The notes: generated from the sequence alone by a model not told the origin. DNA of 64,000 bases from Sinorhizobium meliloti (GCF_035610345.1 NZ_CP141212.1:3357501-3421500); one strand, 5' to 3'; counted from the stretch's first letter, positions 52,547 through 61,821 are shown. Program-made: numbers and translations.

Positions 52547-52633
52547 GGCGAGGATCCGGCCCGGTTCGGGTTTTTCGTGTCGGCACGTCGAGGCTCCCGT
52601 TCCGCGACTGCCGCAATGGGCCCATAATAGCCA

Positions 52634-52668
52634 TTGACGAACATCTGTCTATTGTAGATAAAAGACAG
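52634..52668 (+). promoter_or_regulatory. candidate promoter/operator of the UxaA-family operon
   Basis: TTGACG (52634-52639) is followed by an AT-rich TAGATA (52655-52660). The inverted repeat CTGTCT-N12-AGACAG (52645-52668) surrounds ATTGTAGATAAA, which resembles the TTGT...ACAA style of GntR/FCD operators. It lies in the divergent gap next to the regulator gene. Confidence 0.4.
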
Positions 52669-52713
52669 AACCAGTGTTTTCACATGTGGGGAACCGTTCG
52701 GGAGGAGCTTGAT

Positions 52714-54219
52714 TTGCCCGCACCGTCTTCGATCCTTCTTTCGCCGGACGATAACGTCGTCGTTGCCACCGCTGCGATTGCGCCGGGCGACCGGCTGGCC
52801 GGCGGCGTGTCGGCGGTCGCGCGCATCGAGCCGGGCCACAAGGCCGCGATCCGCAGGATCGACGTCGGTGAGCCGGTGGTCAAATACGGCCAGGCGATCG
52901 GCCGCGCCACGTCCCCCATCGCGGCCGGCGAGCACGTTCATTCGCATAACCTTGCCTTCGATCAGGGTCGGCTCGCCATTGGTGCCGCCGTTCCGCCGGA
53001 GGCTGCCAGCGAGGCGGACAAAGCGCGCACGTTCCTCGGCTATCGACGGGCGGACGGCCGGGCCGCAACGCGCAATTATATCGGCATCGTCGCCAGCGTG
53101 AACTGTTCCACCACGGTCTGTCGCGCGATCGCGGACGAGGCGAACAGGCGCATTCTGCCGAAATATGAAGGCATCGACGGTTTCGTGCCGATAGTCCACG
53201 ACCAGGGATGCGGCATGTTGTCCACGGGCGACGGCATGAAGAACCTGCACCGGACGCTCGCCGGCTATGCGCGTCACGCGAATTTCGGCGGCGTGCTGAT
53301 GGTCGGGCTCGGCTGCGAGGTCAATCAGCTGACGCTCTACGGCCAGAGCGGGGCCGGGGCCGAGAAGCGGCATTTCAACATCCAGGAGGCCGGCGGCTCG
53401 CGCCGTTCCGTCGAGCGCGCGCTCGGCATTCTCGACGAGATCGCCAAGGAAGTCGCGGCCGCCAGGCGCGTGCCGATCCCGGTCAGCGAGATCATCGTGG
53501 GGCTGCAATGCGGCGGTTCGGACGGGCTTTCCGGCATCACCGCCAATCCGGCGCTCGGTGCGGCGGTCGACATACTCGCCGCCGCCGGCGGCACGGCGAT
53601 CCTTTCCGAGACCTCCGAGATCTATGGAGCCGAACATCTCCTGCGCAGCCGTGCGGTAAACGAGACGGTCGCGGTCAAGCTCGATGGCCTGATCGCCTGG
53701 TGGGAGGACTATGTGGCGATGCATGGCGCGTCGCTCGACAATAATCCTTCGCCGGGTAACAAGCGAGGCGGCCTGACGACGATTCTCGAGAAATCGCTGG
53801 GCGCCGTCGCCAAGGGCGGCCGCTCGCCGTTGACGGCTGTCTACAATTACGCCGAGCGCGTGACGGAGCCCGGACTGGTCTTCATGGACACGCCCGGCTA
53901 CGATCCGGTTTCGGCCACCGGCCAGGTCGCCGGCGGCGCCAACGTGATCGCGTTCACCACCGGCCGCGGCAGCTGTTTCGGCTGTCGGCCGGCGCCGTCG
54001 ATCAAGCTCACCAGCAACACGGCGCTCTATCGGGCCATGGAAGAGGACATGGACATTGACTGCGGCGTCATCGCCTCGGGTGAAGCGACGATCGCCGATC
54101 TCGGCCGGGGGATTTTCGAGCTCATCATAGAGACCGCCTCGGGCCGAAAGACCAAGAGCGAGCTTTTCGGCTACGGCGACAACGAATTCGTGCCCTGGCA
54201 TCTGGGGGCGACGCTTTAA
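52714..54219 (+). CDS. UxaA-family sugar-acid dehydratase (altronate/galactarate dehydratase type)
   Basis: Removes water from an aldonate to give a 2-keto-3-deoxyaldonate. About residues 1-85 form a SAF-type domain (AAIRRIDVGEPVVKYGQAIGRA, HVHSHNL). The catalytic UxaA part follows, with GYRRADGRAATRNYIGIVASVNCSTTV, VHDQGCGM and the C-terminal RGSCFGCRPAPSIKLTSN. An in-frame ATG at 52684 lacks a ribosome binding site, while GGAGGAGC (52701-52708) is well placed for TTG 52714, giving 501 aa. Substrate not determinable from sequence. Confidence 0.85.
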   Translation: MPAPSSILLSPDDNVVVATAAIAPGDRLAGGVSAVARIEPGHKAAIRRIDVGEPVVKYGQAIGRATSPIAAGEHVHSHNLAFDQGRLAIGAAVPPEAASEADKARTFLGYRRADGRAATRNYIGIVASVNCSTTVCRAIADEANRRILPKYEGIDGFVPIVHDQGCGMLSTGDGMKNLHRTLAGYARHANFGGVLMVGLGCEVNQLTLYGQSGAGAEKRHFNIQEAGGSRRSVERALGILDEIAKEVAAARRVPIPVSEIIVGLQCGGSDGLSGITANPALGAAVDILAAAGGTAILSETSEIYGAEHLLRSRAVNETVAVKLDGLIAWWEDYVAMHGASLDNNPSPGNKRGGLTTILEKSLGAVAKGGRSPLTAVYNYAERVTEPGLVFMDTPGYDPVSATGQVAGGANVIAFTTGRGSCFGCRPAPSIKLTSNTALYRAMEEDMDIDCGVIASGEATIADLGRGIFELIIETASGRKTKSELFGYGDNEFVPWHLGATL

Positions 54220-54279
54220 GGCTGAGGGGCGAAGCGAGACGCATGTAAGGGCGCAATCCTTGGGGGAGGAAAACAAGGA

Positions 54280-55299
54280 ATGCAGACGAGAAGGATAGGC
54301 CGGACCGCGCTTGCGGTGACGGAGTACAGTTTCGGAACAGCGGGACTGGGCGGTCTCTATCGCGAATGCACCCGCGAAGCGGCGATGGCGACGCTCGACG
54401 CCGCCTGGGAAGCGGGTATCCGCTATTTCGATACGGCGCCGTTCTATGGGCTTGGCCTTGCCGAGCGGCGGGTCGGCGATTTCCTGCGCGACAAGCCGCG
54501 CGACAGCTTCGTGCTGTCGACGAAGGTCGGTCGCCTGCTTCATCCGGTGCCCGAGAACCAGGTCCCTGACTTTTCCTACGTCAAGCCGCTGAACTTCGAC
54601 GTCACCTATGACTACGGCTACGACGCGATCATGCGTTCGGTCGAGATGAGTTATGCCCGTCTCGGTCTCAACCGAATCGATATTCTTTATGTCCACGACA
54701 TTGGCGGCTACACGCATGGTGCGGCGAAAAACGCCGTTTACCTGCGGCAGCTTCTGGATTCCGGCCTGAAAGCACTCGAGGAGCTGAAATCGAGCGGCGT
54801 CATTTCGGCCTACGGTCTCGGCGTCAACGAGGTGCCGGTCTGCCTCGACGTCATGCGCCAGGCCGACATCGACTGCATCCTGCTTGCCGGCCGCTATACG
54901 CTCCTGGACCGCTCCGCGGTTGCCGAGCTCCTGCCGCTCTGCGCGAAGAAGCACACCTCGCTGGTCGTCGGCGGCGTGTTCAATTCCGGCATTCTCGCGA
55001 CCGGGCCGGTCGAGGGAGCGCATTTCGATTACATGCCGGCGACCGACGAGGTGCGCGCCAAGGTCGCGGCGATGGAAGCCATCGCCGGGCAGCGCGCCAT
55101 GCCGCTGGCCGCCCCGGCCCTGCAGTTCCCGCTGGCCAATCCCAACGTCGCCTCGGTGCTGCTCGGAACCGCCAAACCGTCGAGCCTGAAACGGAACATG
55201 GAACTGACCCGCTACGGGATCGCGCCGGAAGATTACGCGGCCTTCGAACCCCATACACTTGTCGCGCCCGAGCTGGGGCCGGAGGCGGTAAGGGCCTGA
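54280..55299 (+). CDS. aldo/keto reductase, sugar 1-dehydrogenase type
   Basis: A 339-aa (beta/alpha)8 NAD(P)-dependent oxidoreductase. FDTAPFYGLGLAERRVGDFL holds the catalytic Asp and Tyr, LSTKVGRLL the catalytic Lys, and VHDIGG the His position. The overall pattern is that of the D-threo-aldose 1-dehydrogenase/L-fucose dehydrogenase/pyridoxal 4-dehydrogenase group. Preceded by GGGGGAGGAAAACAAGGA and placed 60 bp after the dehydratase gene. Its likely role is oxidising a free sugar at C1 to a lactone; no lactonase gene is seen nearby. Confidence 0.82.
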   Translation: MQTRRIGRTALAVTEYSFGTAGLGGLYRECTREAAMATLDAAWEAGIRYFDTAPFYGLGLAERRVGDFLRDKPRDSFVLSTKVGRLLHPVPENQVPDFSYVKPLNFDVTYDYGYDAIMRSVEMSYARLGLNRIDILYVHDIGGYTHGAAKNAVYLRQLLDSGLKALEELKSSGVISAYGLGVNEVPVCLDVMRQADIDCILLAGRYTLLDRSAVAELLPLCAKKHTSLVVGGVFNSGILATGPVEGAHFDYMPATDEVRAKVAAMEAIAGQRAMPLAAPALQFPLANPNVASVLLGTAKPSSLKRNMELTRYGIAPEDYAAFEPHTLVAPELGPEAVRA

Positions 55300-55405
55300 T
55301 GCTTCGCCGCCCTCGATGGCGGCCGCCACTCTCCATAAGCAACCGGGCCGCATGCACCTGGCGACCCGGTCGATAACGGAACAAGGTGTAACTGAGGAGA
55401 ACCCG

Positions 55406-56395
55406 ATGAGCATAGCCAAGCGCATTCTTTCACGCCGTGCCTTCAATGCCCTGGCCGGCGCCGCTTTCGTCGCCGCAATGGTCCCCGCGACCTCTTTCGC
55501 GCAGGACGTCACCATTCCCATCATCGTCAAGGACACCACCTCCTTCTACTGGCAGATCGTGCTTGCGGGGGCGCGCGCCGCCGGCAAGGATCTCGGTGTC
55601 AACGTGCCGGAGCTCGGCGCCCAGTCGGAATCCGACATCAACGGCCAGATCACCATCCTGGAAAACGCCGTTGCGGGCGCGCCGGCCGCGGTCGTGATCG
55701 CGCCGACGGAGTTCAAGGCGCTCGGCAAGCCCGTCGACGAGGCCGCCAAATCGGTTCCGGTGATCGGCATCGATTCCGGGGCGGATTCGAAGGCCTTCAC
55801 CTCGTTCCTGACCACGGACAACGTCCAGGGCGGACGCATAGCCGCCGACGGTCTTGCCGCCGCCATCAAGGAGGCGACCGGCAAGGAAGAGGGCGAGATC
55901 GCGATCATCACCAGCCTGCCGGGTGTCGGCTCGCTCGACCAGCGCCGCGAAGGCTTTCTCGATCAGGTCAAGACGAAATATCCGGGCCTGAAAGTGGTTG
56001 CCGACAAATATGCCGACGGTCAGGCGACGACCGGTCTCAACATCATGACCGATCTGATCACCGCCAATCCCGACCTCGTCGGCGTTTTCGCCTCGAACCT
56101 GATCATGGCGCAGGGCGTCGGCCAGGCGATCGCCGAGAACAAGCTCGGCGACAAGATCAAGGTGATCGGCTTCGACAGCGACGACAAGACCGTGGGCTTC
56201 CTCAAGGAAGGCGTGCTGGCGGGCCTCGTCGTCCAGGACCCCTACCGCATGGGCTATGACGGCGTGAAGACGGCTCTTGCGGTCTCCAAGGGCGAGAAGG
56301 TCGAAGCCAATGTCGATACCGGCGCGAATCTGGTCACCAAGGCCAATATGAGCGAGCCGAAGATCGACGCGCTTTTGAATCCGAAGGTCAACTGA
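55406..56395 (+). CDS. ABC sugar transporter, periplasmic binding protein
   Basis: A 329-aa ribose/RbsB-type binding protein (periplasmic-binding-protein-4 fold). The signal peptide covers about residues 1-32 (twin-arginine-like SRRAF, hydrophobic core, SFA before QD). The mature part has TIPIIVKDTTSFYWQIVLAGARAAGKDLGV and a hinge-region GVFASNLIMAQGVGQAI. GAGGAG precedes ATG 55406. First gene of the transporter set; the ATPase and permease follow on the same strand. Confidence 0.9.
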   Translation: MSIAKRILSRRAFNALAGAAFVAAMVPATSFAQDVTIPIIVKDTTSFYWQIVLAGARAAGKDLGVNVPELGAQSESDINGQITILENAVAGAPAAVVIAPTEFKALGKPVDEAAKSVPVIGIDSGADSKAFTSFLTTDNVQGGRIAADGLAAAIKEATGKEEGEIAIITSLPGVGSLDQRREGFLDQVKTKYPGLKVVADKYADGQATTGLNIMTDLITANPDLVGVFASNLIMAQGVGQAIAENKLGDKIKVIGFDSDDKTVGFLKEGVLAGLVVQDPYRMGYDGVKTALAVSKGEKVEANVDTGANLVTKANMSEPKIDALLNPKVN

Positions 56396-56507
56396 AGAGC
56401 GCGATTGCGCGGCGCCGTAGGACCGGCGCTGCGCATCGCCTTCAGGAGAACAGTGCAACGGCCGAAGGGAATCGGCCGCTGCGATCCCGGAAGTGGAGGA
56501 CAATGCC

Positions 56508-58061
56508 ATGATAGGGCTTCAAGAGGTCAGCCATCGCCATGACGAACAGGTGAGGGCGGCGGGCGCCCATCCGGTTCCAAAGGGCGAGCCCATCCTGGAA
56601 CTCCGCGGCCTGCAGAAAAACTACGGCGCGGTCGAGGCTTTGAAGCCCGCGACCATGACCTTTCTATCCGGCGAAATCCACGCGATCGTCGGCGAGAACG
56701 GTGCCGGCAAATCGACGCTGATCAAGCTCCTGACCGGGGTCATTGCCCGCAGTGCCGGAGAAATCCGCTGGTGCGGCGAGACAGTCGACCTGGCCACGCC
56801 CAACGAAGCGATCGCCCGCGGCATCAACGCGGTTCACCAGGAGGTGGTGCTTTGCCCGCATCTGAGCGTCGCGGCGAACATGTTCCTGGGCGACGAGATG
56901 AACCGGCGCGGACTGATGCGCAAGCGCGCGATGACAGGCGCGGCCCAGGGCGTGCTTGACGATCTCGGCTTCAACCTGCCCGCCAATGCCGAACTCGGCA
57001 GTCTGACGATCGGCCAGCAGCAGCTGGTCGCCACTGCTCGTGCGGCCATGCGTGGCACGCAGTTCCTCATCTTCGACGAGCCCACGGCCTATCTCACGCG
57101 ACAGGAATCGGCGCAGCTTTTCCGCCTGATCCGCCGGCTGCAGGGCGAGGGCGTCACGATCGTCTATATCAGCCACAGGCTGGAAGAAGTGTTCGAGCTC
57201 GCGGACCGCGTCTCGGTGCTTCGCGACGGCACGCATGTCGGCACGCGCGCGATTTCCGAGACGAACGAGGCCGAGCTCATCACTCTGATGATCAACCGCA
57301 CGATCGAACAGATCTACCACAAGGAACGTTTCCAGCCGGGCGAGATGATCGTCGAGACGCGCGGGCTCTCCGGTCCCGGTTTCCGCGACATATCGCTCTC
57401 GGTCAGGGCGGGTGAGATTGTCGGGCTCTACGGTCTGATCGGTGCCGGCCGCAGCGAATTCGCGCTCGGACTTTACGGGCGCAACACGGTGAGCGAAGGA
57501 GAGATCTTCTGGCAGGGCCGAAAGGTCGAGATAGCCAATGAGCGCAAGGCCATGGACCTGGGGATCGCGCTCGCGCCGGAGAGCCGCCGCGATCAGGGCC
57601 TGTGCCTCAACCTGCCGATCGGCGTCAACATCAACCTGCCTGTTTTCAAAAGGCTGACGCGCGGCTTGACGATCAACCGCGCGCAGGAGGCCTCCAATGC
57701 CGAGCGTCAGATCCGGGATCTGAAGATCAAGACGCCGTCGCGGCGCGTGCTTGCCTCCGCCATGTCCGGCGGCAACCAGCAGAAGATCGTGATCGGCAGA
57801 TGGCTGAGCCACGGCGCGAAGCTCTTTATCTTCGACGAGCCGACCGTGGGCGTCGATGTCGGCACCAAGGCGGAAATCTACCGGCTGTTTGCGCGGCTTC
57901 TGGAGAACGGGGCAGGGATCATCCTGATCTCCTCCTACCTGCCGGAGGTCTATGAGCTGGCCGATCGCCTGCATGTGTTCCGGCAGGGGCGGCTTGTGGC
58001 AAGCCACGACTACCGGGCCGCAAGCCATGAGGAAGTGCTGGCGCAGGCGATCAATGCCTGA
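56508..58061 (+). CDS. ABC sugar transporter, duplicated ATP-binding protein
   Basis: A 517-aa RbsA/MglA-type protein with two ABC modules. The first has Walker A GENGAGKST (62-70), LTIGQQQLVATARA and IFDEPTAYL; the second has the usual degenerate GLIGAGRSEFALGL and an intact MSGGNQQKIVIGRWL with FDEPTVGVDVGTK. GGAGGA at 56495-56500 supports ATG 56508 over an in-frame GTG at 56493. Energises import with the adjacent permease. Confidence 0.93.
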   Translation: MIGLQEVSHRHDEQVRAAGAHPVPKGEPILELRGLQKNYGAVEALKPATMTFLSGEIHAIVGENGAGKSTLIKLLTGVIARSAGEIRWCGETVDLATPNEAIARGINAVHQEVVLCPHLSVAANMFLGDEMNRRGLMRKRAMTGAAQGVLDDLGFNLPANAELGSLTIGQQQLVATARAAMRGTQFLIFDEPTAYLTRQESAQLFRLIRRLQGEGVTIVYISHRLEEVFELADRVSVLRDGTHVGTRAISETNEAELITLMINRTIEQIYHKERFQPGEMIVETRGLSGPGFRDISLSVRAGEIVGLYGLIGAGRSEFALGLYGRNTVSEGEIFWQGRKVEIANERKAMDLGIALAPESRRDQGLCLNLPIGVNINLPVFKRLTRGLTINRAQEASNAERQIRDLKIKTPSRRVLASAMSGGNQQKIVIGRWLSHGAKLFIFDEPTVGVDVGTKAEIYRLFARLLENGAGIILISSYLPEVYELADRLHVFRQGRLVASHDYRAASHEEVLAQAINA

Positions 58062-58094
58062 GAGCCGGATGAGGAAGGACGCAGGGAGGAAGCG

Positions 58095-59069
58095 ATGAGT
58101 GTGGAAACGGTTGAAAGCGCGGGACCGACGCCGAAGAAAGGCGTCAGCATCCTGTTCGGTCTTACGCTCGTGGGATTGCTGGTCGTCCTCTGGCTGCTCC
58201 TGGGCCTGGCGACCAATGCCTTCTGGACGCCCAACAACATCAGCAACCTCCTGCGCCAGGGGGCGATGACCGCGATTCTCGCCGTAGGCCAGACCTTCGT
58301 CATCATCACGGCCGGCATCGACCTTTCGGTCGGAGCCGTCGTCGGTTTCACCAGCGTCATCGTCGCCTGGCTGCTCGCGGCGGGGGTTCCGCTCTGGCTC
58401 GCGATCATCGCGACGCTGGCGATCGGCGTGCTGATCGGCGCCTTCCATGCCTTCGGCATCGTCCGCATGGGGCTGCCGCCCTTCATCATCACGCTTGCGA
58501 CGCTGACCTCGCTTCGCGGCATCGGTCTCCTGATAACAAACGGCTCGACCATCTCGATCACCAACGACGCCTTCACCACTTTCTCACGCGCCGACTTCCT
58601 CGGAGTTCCCAGTCTTTTCTGGATGGTGATCGTCGTTGCAATTCCGGCTTACGTCTTCCTGCATCTGAGCCGCTTCGGCCGCTATCTCTTCGCCGTCGGC
58701 TCCAACCGCGAGGCGGCGCGCCTTTCCGGCGTCAACGTCAACCGAACGATCTATCTGGCCTATATCCTGTCATCGACCTGCGCCGCCTTTGTCGGGCTTC
58801 TGCTCGCCTCGCGCATCGGCATCGGCAACGCCACGCAGGCCGAAGGCTGGGAGCTGCAGGCGATCGCTTCGTCGGTCATCGGCGGCACGAGCCTTTTCGG
58901 CGCGGTCGGCTCGGTTCACGGTCCCCTGCTCGGCGCCTTCATCCTTGCCACGATCAACAACGGTGCCAATCTCCTGAACGTCAATTCCTTCTGGCAGCGC
59001 ATCATCACCGGGTTGCTGATCATCGTGATCGTCTATTTCGACCAGTTGCGACGGCGGGGGGCGCGGTGA
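58095..59069 (+). CDS. ABC sugar transporter permease
   Basis: A 324-aa RbsC-type inner-membrane protein with about eight to ten hydrophobic segments and the family stretches LAVGQTFVIITAGIDLSVGAVVGFTSV (about residues 62-88), FGRYLFAVGSNREAARLSGVNV and GTSLFGAVGSVHGPLLGAF. Lies 33 bp after the ATPase gene, 46 bp before the alcohol dehydrogenase gene. Confidence 0.93.
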   Translation: MSVETVESAGPTPKKGVSILFGLTLVGLLVVLWLLLGLATNAFWTPNNISNLLRQGAMTAILAVGQTFVIITAGIDLSVGAVVGFTSVIVAWLLAAGVPLWLAIIATLAIGVLIGAFHAFGIVRMGLPPFIITLATLTSLRGIGLLITNGSTISITNDAFTTFSRADFLGVPSLFWMVIVVAIPAYVFLHLSRFGRYLFAVGSNREAARLSGVNVNRTIYLAYILSSTCAAFVGLLLASRIGIGNATQAEGWELQAIASSVIGGTSLFGAVGSVHGPLLGAFILATINNGANLLNVNSFWQRIITGLLIIVIVYFDQLRRRGAR

Positions 59070-59115
59070 TGGCCGCCTGCCCGCAACCGGTCCCCAGCAA
59101 GCTTCGGAGCGCCGC

Positions 59116-60132
59116 ATGAAAGCCGTCGTCTGTTCAGAGCCCGGCCGCCTCGCGCTCATCGCCCGCAGCGGGCCCGAGGCACCGCCACCCGGCTCGGTGC
59201 GCCTTGCCGTCAGCCGCGTCGGGATCTGCGGTACCGATTATCATATCTTCGAGGGCAAGCATCCTTTTCTCGAATATCCGCGCGTGATGGGCCACGAGAT
59301 CTCTGCGAGGGTGATCGAAGGGGGCCCCGGCACCCGGCTCGCGCCGGGGACGCTCGTCGTCGTTAACCCCTATCTCTCTTGCGGGGAGTGCATCGCCTGC
59401 CGCAAAGGCAAGCCGAACTGCTGCACGGCGATCCGCGTCCTCGGCGTTCACACCGACGGCGCCTTCTGCGAAGAAATCGTCATGCCCGAGCAGAACCTCT
59501 ATTCGGCCGAAGGCCTTTCGCCGGAAGCCGCGGCGGCGGTCGAGTTCCTTGCGATCGGCGCCCATGCCGTCCGGCGCTCGGCGGCTGGCCGAGGCGACCG
59601 TTCGCTGGTGATAGGTGCCGGACCGATCGGCCTGGGGACGGCCGTCTTTTCCCGCATTGCCGGCCACGACGTACGGCTGCTCGACACGAGCGAGGAGCGC
59701 CTGGCCTTCGCCACGGACAAGCTCGGCTTTTCGCCCGGCATCCTGGCGGGCGACGATGCGGCGCTCGCGCAGGCGACGGGCGGGGAGGGCTTCGACGTCG
59801 TCTTCGACGCCACCGGCAATGCCCGGTCCATGGAAGGGGCGTTTGGCCATGTCGCCCACGGCGGCACGCTCGTCTTCGTCAGCGTGGTCAAGGAGGAGAT
59901 CCGTTTCTCGGATCCCGAATTCCACAAGCGGGAAATGTCCCTCGTCGCCAGCCGCAACGCCACCCGCGAGGACTTCGATCACGTGATTCGGTCGCTTGCG
60001 GCGGGGCTGGTTCCGATCGAGGCGCTCGTCACCCACCGCACGACGCTCGAGGACCTCGTCCGCGATCTTCCCCGCTGGGCTCACGACAAGTCAGGGCTCG
60101 TCAAGGCAGTTGTGGCTGTGAGCGACGGGTGA
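59116..60132 (+). CDS. zinc-dependent alcohol/sugar-acid dehydrogenase (MDR family)
   Basis: A 338-aa medium-chain dehydrogenase. Catalytic zinc ligands are Cys38 (GICGTDYH) and His60-Glu61 (VMGHE). The four structural-zinc cysteines are at 89, 92, 95 and 103. The Rossmann motif VIGAGPIGLGTAVF is around residues 155-170. It resembles the L-threonine/L-galactonate/sorbitol dehydrogenase group. It is last in the catabolic row and could oxidise a polyol or sugar acid that feeds the aldolase pathway, but the substrate is unknown. Confidence 0.87.
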   Translation: MKAVVCSEPGRLALIARSGPEAPPPGSVRLAVSRVGICGTDYHIFEGKHPFLEYPRVMGHEISARVIEGGPGTRLAPGTLVVVNPYLSCGECIACRKGKPNCCTAIRVLGVHTDGAFCEEIVMPEQNLYSAEGLSPEAAAAVEFLAIGAHAVRRSAAGRGDRSLVIGAGPIGLGTAVFSRIAGHDVRLLDTSEERLAFATDKLGFSPGILAGDDAALAQATGGEGFDVVFDATGNARSMEGAFGHVAHGGTLVFVSVVKEEIRFSDPEFHKREMSLVASRNATREDFDHVIRSLAAGLVPIEALVTHRTTLEDLVRDLPRWAHDKSGLVKAVVAVSDG

Positions 60133-60397
60133 GAGGCCTCGTTCCGCGCGCACGTCCTTCCCCAAAAAGTGAGGGGCGCGTTTGTTGCGCTGCACAAGAA
60201 AAATGCTAGTGTAGCAGCGATTGCGGACACCAGAGACCAACAACCGCAAGCTAGATCGTTCGCCGTCCCGGTGAAATGATCTTACTCTTCATGACTACGC
60301 TTCCGACGGAAACCGATGCAAACGTTTCCTGAGGAGGCGCTCCGGCGTCGGACTGGGAGCGGCGTTTTCGTTGATTTGAGACAAGGGATACGCGCCC
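60133..60397. promoter_or_regulatory. upstream region of the PHB depolymerase gene
   Basis: A 265-bp gap between the catabolic locus and phaZ. It holds a 13-bp imperfect palindrome, TTGCGCTGCACAA, at 60185-60197, of the form TTGYGCWGCRCAA, similar to the TGC-rich sites bound by PhaR-type PHB regulators. No gene seen. Confidence 0.5.
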
Positions 60398-61672
60398 ATG
60401 TTCTACCAGCTTTATGAGATGAACCATGCGATGATGGCTCCGTGGCGCACGGCGGCGGACGCCATGCGGCTGGCCTTCAGCAATCCGATGAATCCGGTTT
60501 CACACACCTATTTCGGCCGCGCCGCGGCCGCAGGACTGGAAGTTTTCGAGCGTGCCACCCGCCGCTACGGCAAGCCGGAATTCGGCCTTGCCGAAACCGA
60601 GATCGATGGGCAGCCCGTGCCCGTCCGTGAAAGGATCGTCTGGCGGGAGCCGTTCTGCAATCTCATCCATTTCGAACGCAGCCTGCCAAGGGACCGCGCT
60701 CCGGATCCGAAAGTCCTGATCGTTGCGCCGATGTCCGGCCACTACGCCACGCTGTTGCGCGGAACCGTGGAAGCACTGCTGCCCCATTCCGACGTCTACA
60801 TCACCGACTGGATCGACGCCCGCATGGTTCCCTTGAGCGAGGGAACCTTCGATCTCGACGACTATATCGACTACGTCATCCAGATGCTGCATTTCCTCGG
60901 GCCGGATGCGCATGTGATCGGGGTCTGTCAACCGGCCGTTCCGGTTCTGGCGGCCGTCGCGCTGATGGAGGCGGCGGAGGATCCCCTCGCACCGTCGACG
61001 ATGACGCTGATGGGCGGGCCGATCGACACGCGCATCAACCCGACCGCGGTCAACGAGCTTGCGAAGGAACGGCCGATCGAGTGGTTCCGCGACAATGTCG
61101 TCATGCCGGTTCCGTGGCCGCAGCCCGGCTTCATGCGCATGGTCTATCCGGGCTTCCTGCAGCTCTCCGGCTTCATGTCGATGAACCTCGACCGGCACCT
61201 GATCGCCCACAAGGAATTCTTCGCCCATCTGGTCAAGAACGATGGCGACGCGGCCGAAAAGCACCGTGACTTCTACGACGAATATCTCGCGGTGATGGAT
61301 CTGACCGCGGAGTTCTACCTGCAGACCGTGCAAGTGGTGTTCATGCAACATGCGCTGCCCAAGGGCGAGATGATGCACCGCGGCAAGCGTGTCGACCCGA
61401 CGGCGATCCGGCGCGTGGCGCTGCTGACCGTCGAGGGCGAGAACGACGATATTTCCGGCCTCGGCCAAACCAGGGCGGCGCAGACGATCTGCACCGGCAT
61501 TCCCGATTCGATGCGGCAGCACTATATGCAGCCCGATGTGGGCCATTACGGCGTCTTCAACGGTTCGCGCTTCCGCCGCGAGATCGCACCGCGCATCGTC
61601 GCCTTCCAGCGCCGGCATTCACGCCATGCGGAGCCGGTCAAACAGCTCATCAAGGGTGGCAAATCGGCCTGA
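60398..61672 (+). CDS. phaZ: intracellular polyhydroxybutyrate depolymerase
   Basis: Mobilises stored PHB granules. A 424-aa alpha/beta-hydrolase without signal peptide, of the PhaZ1 type. The opening MFYQLYEMNHAMMAPWR is characteristic. The probable nucleophile is Cys177 in VIGVCQPAVPVLAAV (intracellular depolymerases use cysteine here), with VEGENDDISGLGQT carrying the aspartate and QPDVGHYGVFNGSRFR the histidine. Monocistronic; its upstream gap has a candidate PhaR palindrome. Confidence 0.93.
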   Translation: MFYQLYEMNHAMMAPWRTAADAMRLAFSNPMNPVSHTYFGRAAAAGLEVFERATRRYGKPEFGLAETEIDGQPVPVRERIVWREPFCNLIHFERSLPRDRAPDPKVLIVAPMSGHYATLLRGTVEALLPHSDVYITDWIDARMVPLSEGTFDLDDYIDYVIQMLHFLGPDAHVIGVCQPAVPVLAAVALMEAAEDPLAPSTMTLMGGPIDTRINPTAVNELAKERPIEWFRDNVVMPVPWPQPGFMRMVYPGFLQLSGFMSMNLDRHLIAHKEFFAHLVKNDGDAAEKHRDFYDEYLAVMDLTAEFYLQTVQVVFMQHALPKGEMMHRGKRVDPTAIRRVALLTVEGENDDISGLGQTRAAQTICTGIPDSMRQHYMQPDVGHYGVFNGSRFRREIAPRIVAFQRRHSRHAEPVKQLIKGGKSA

Positions 61673-61821
61673 GCGAGTCATCGGAGCGCTCGATTTGCCG
61701 GAGGAAAGTCAGGGGGTTGTCCGATTCCTTGATGCAATGTCTTGCGCCGGGGCCGTGGCTTTCCCACATCGTTTTCATCGGGCCGCGAAGGGCGGCCCGC
61801 CGACTGCGAGGAATCCTGAAG

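Noticed and set aside
52408..55539. 1043-codon minus-strand frame over the dehydratase and reductase genes
   Set aside because: Runs across the regulator start, an intergenic promoter and two plus-strand genes; a GC-driven shadow.
59979..59990. GATCACGTGATT within the alcohol dehydrogenase gene as a parS site
   Set aside because: Contains CACGTG but lacks the TTTC/GAAA flanks required by the parS consensus.
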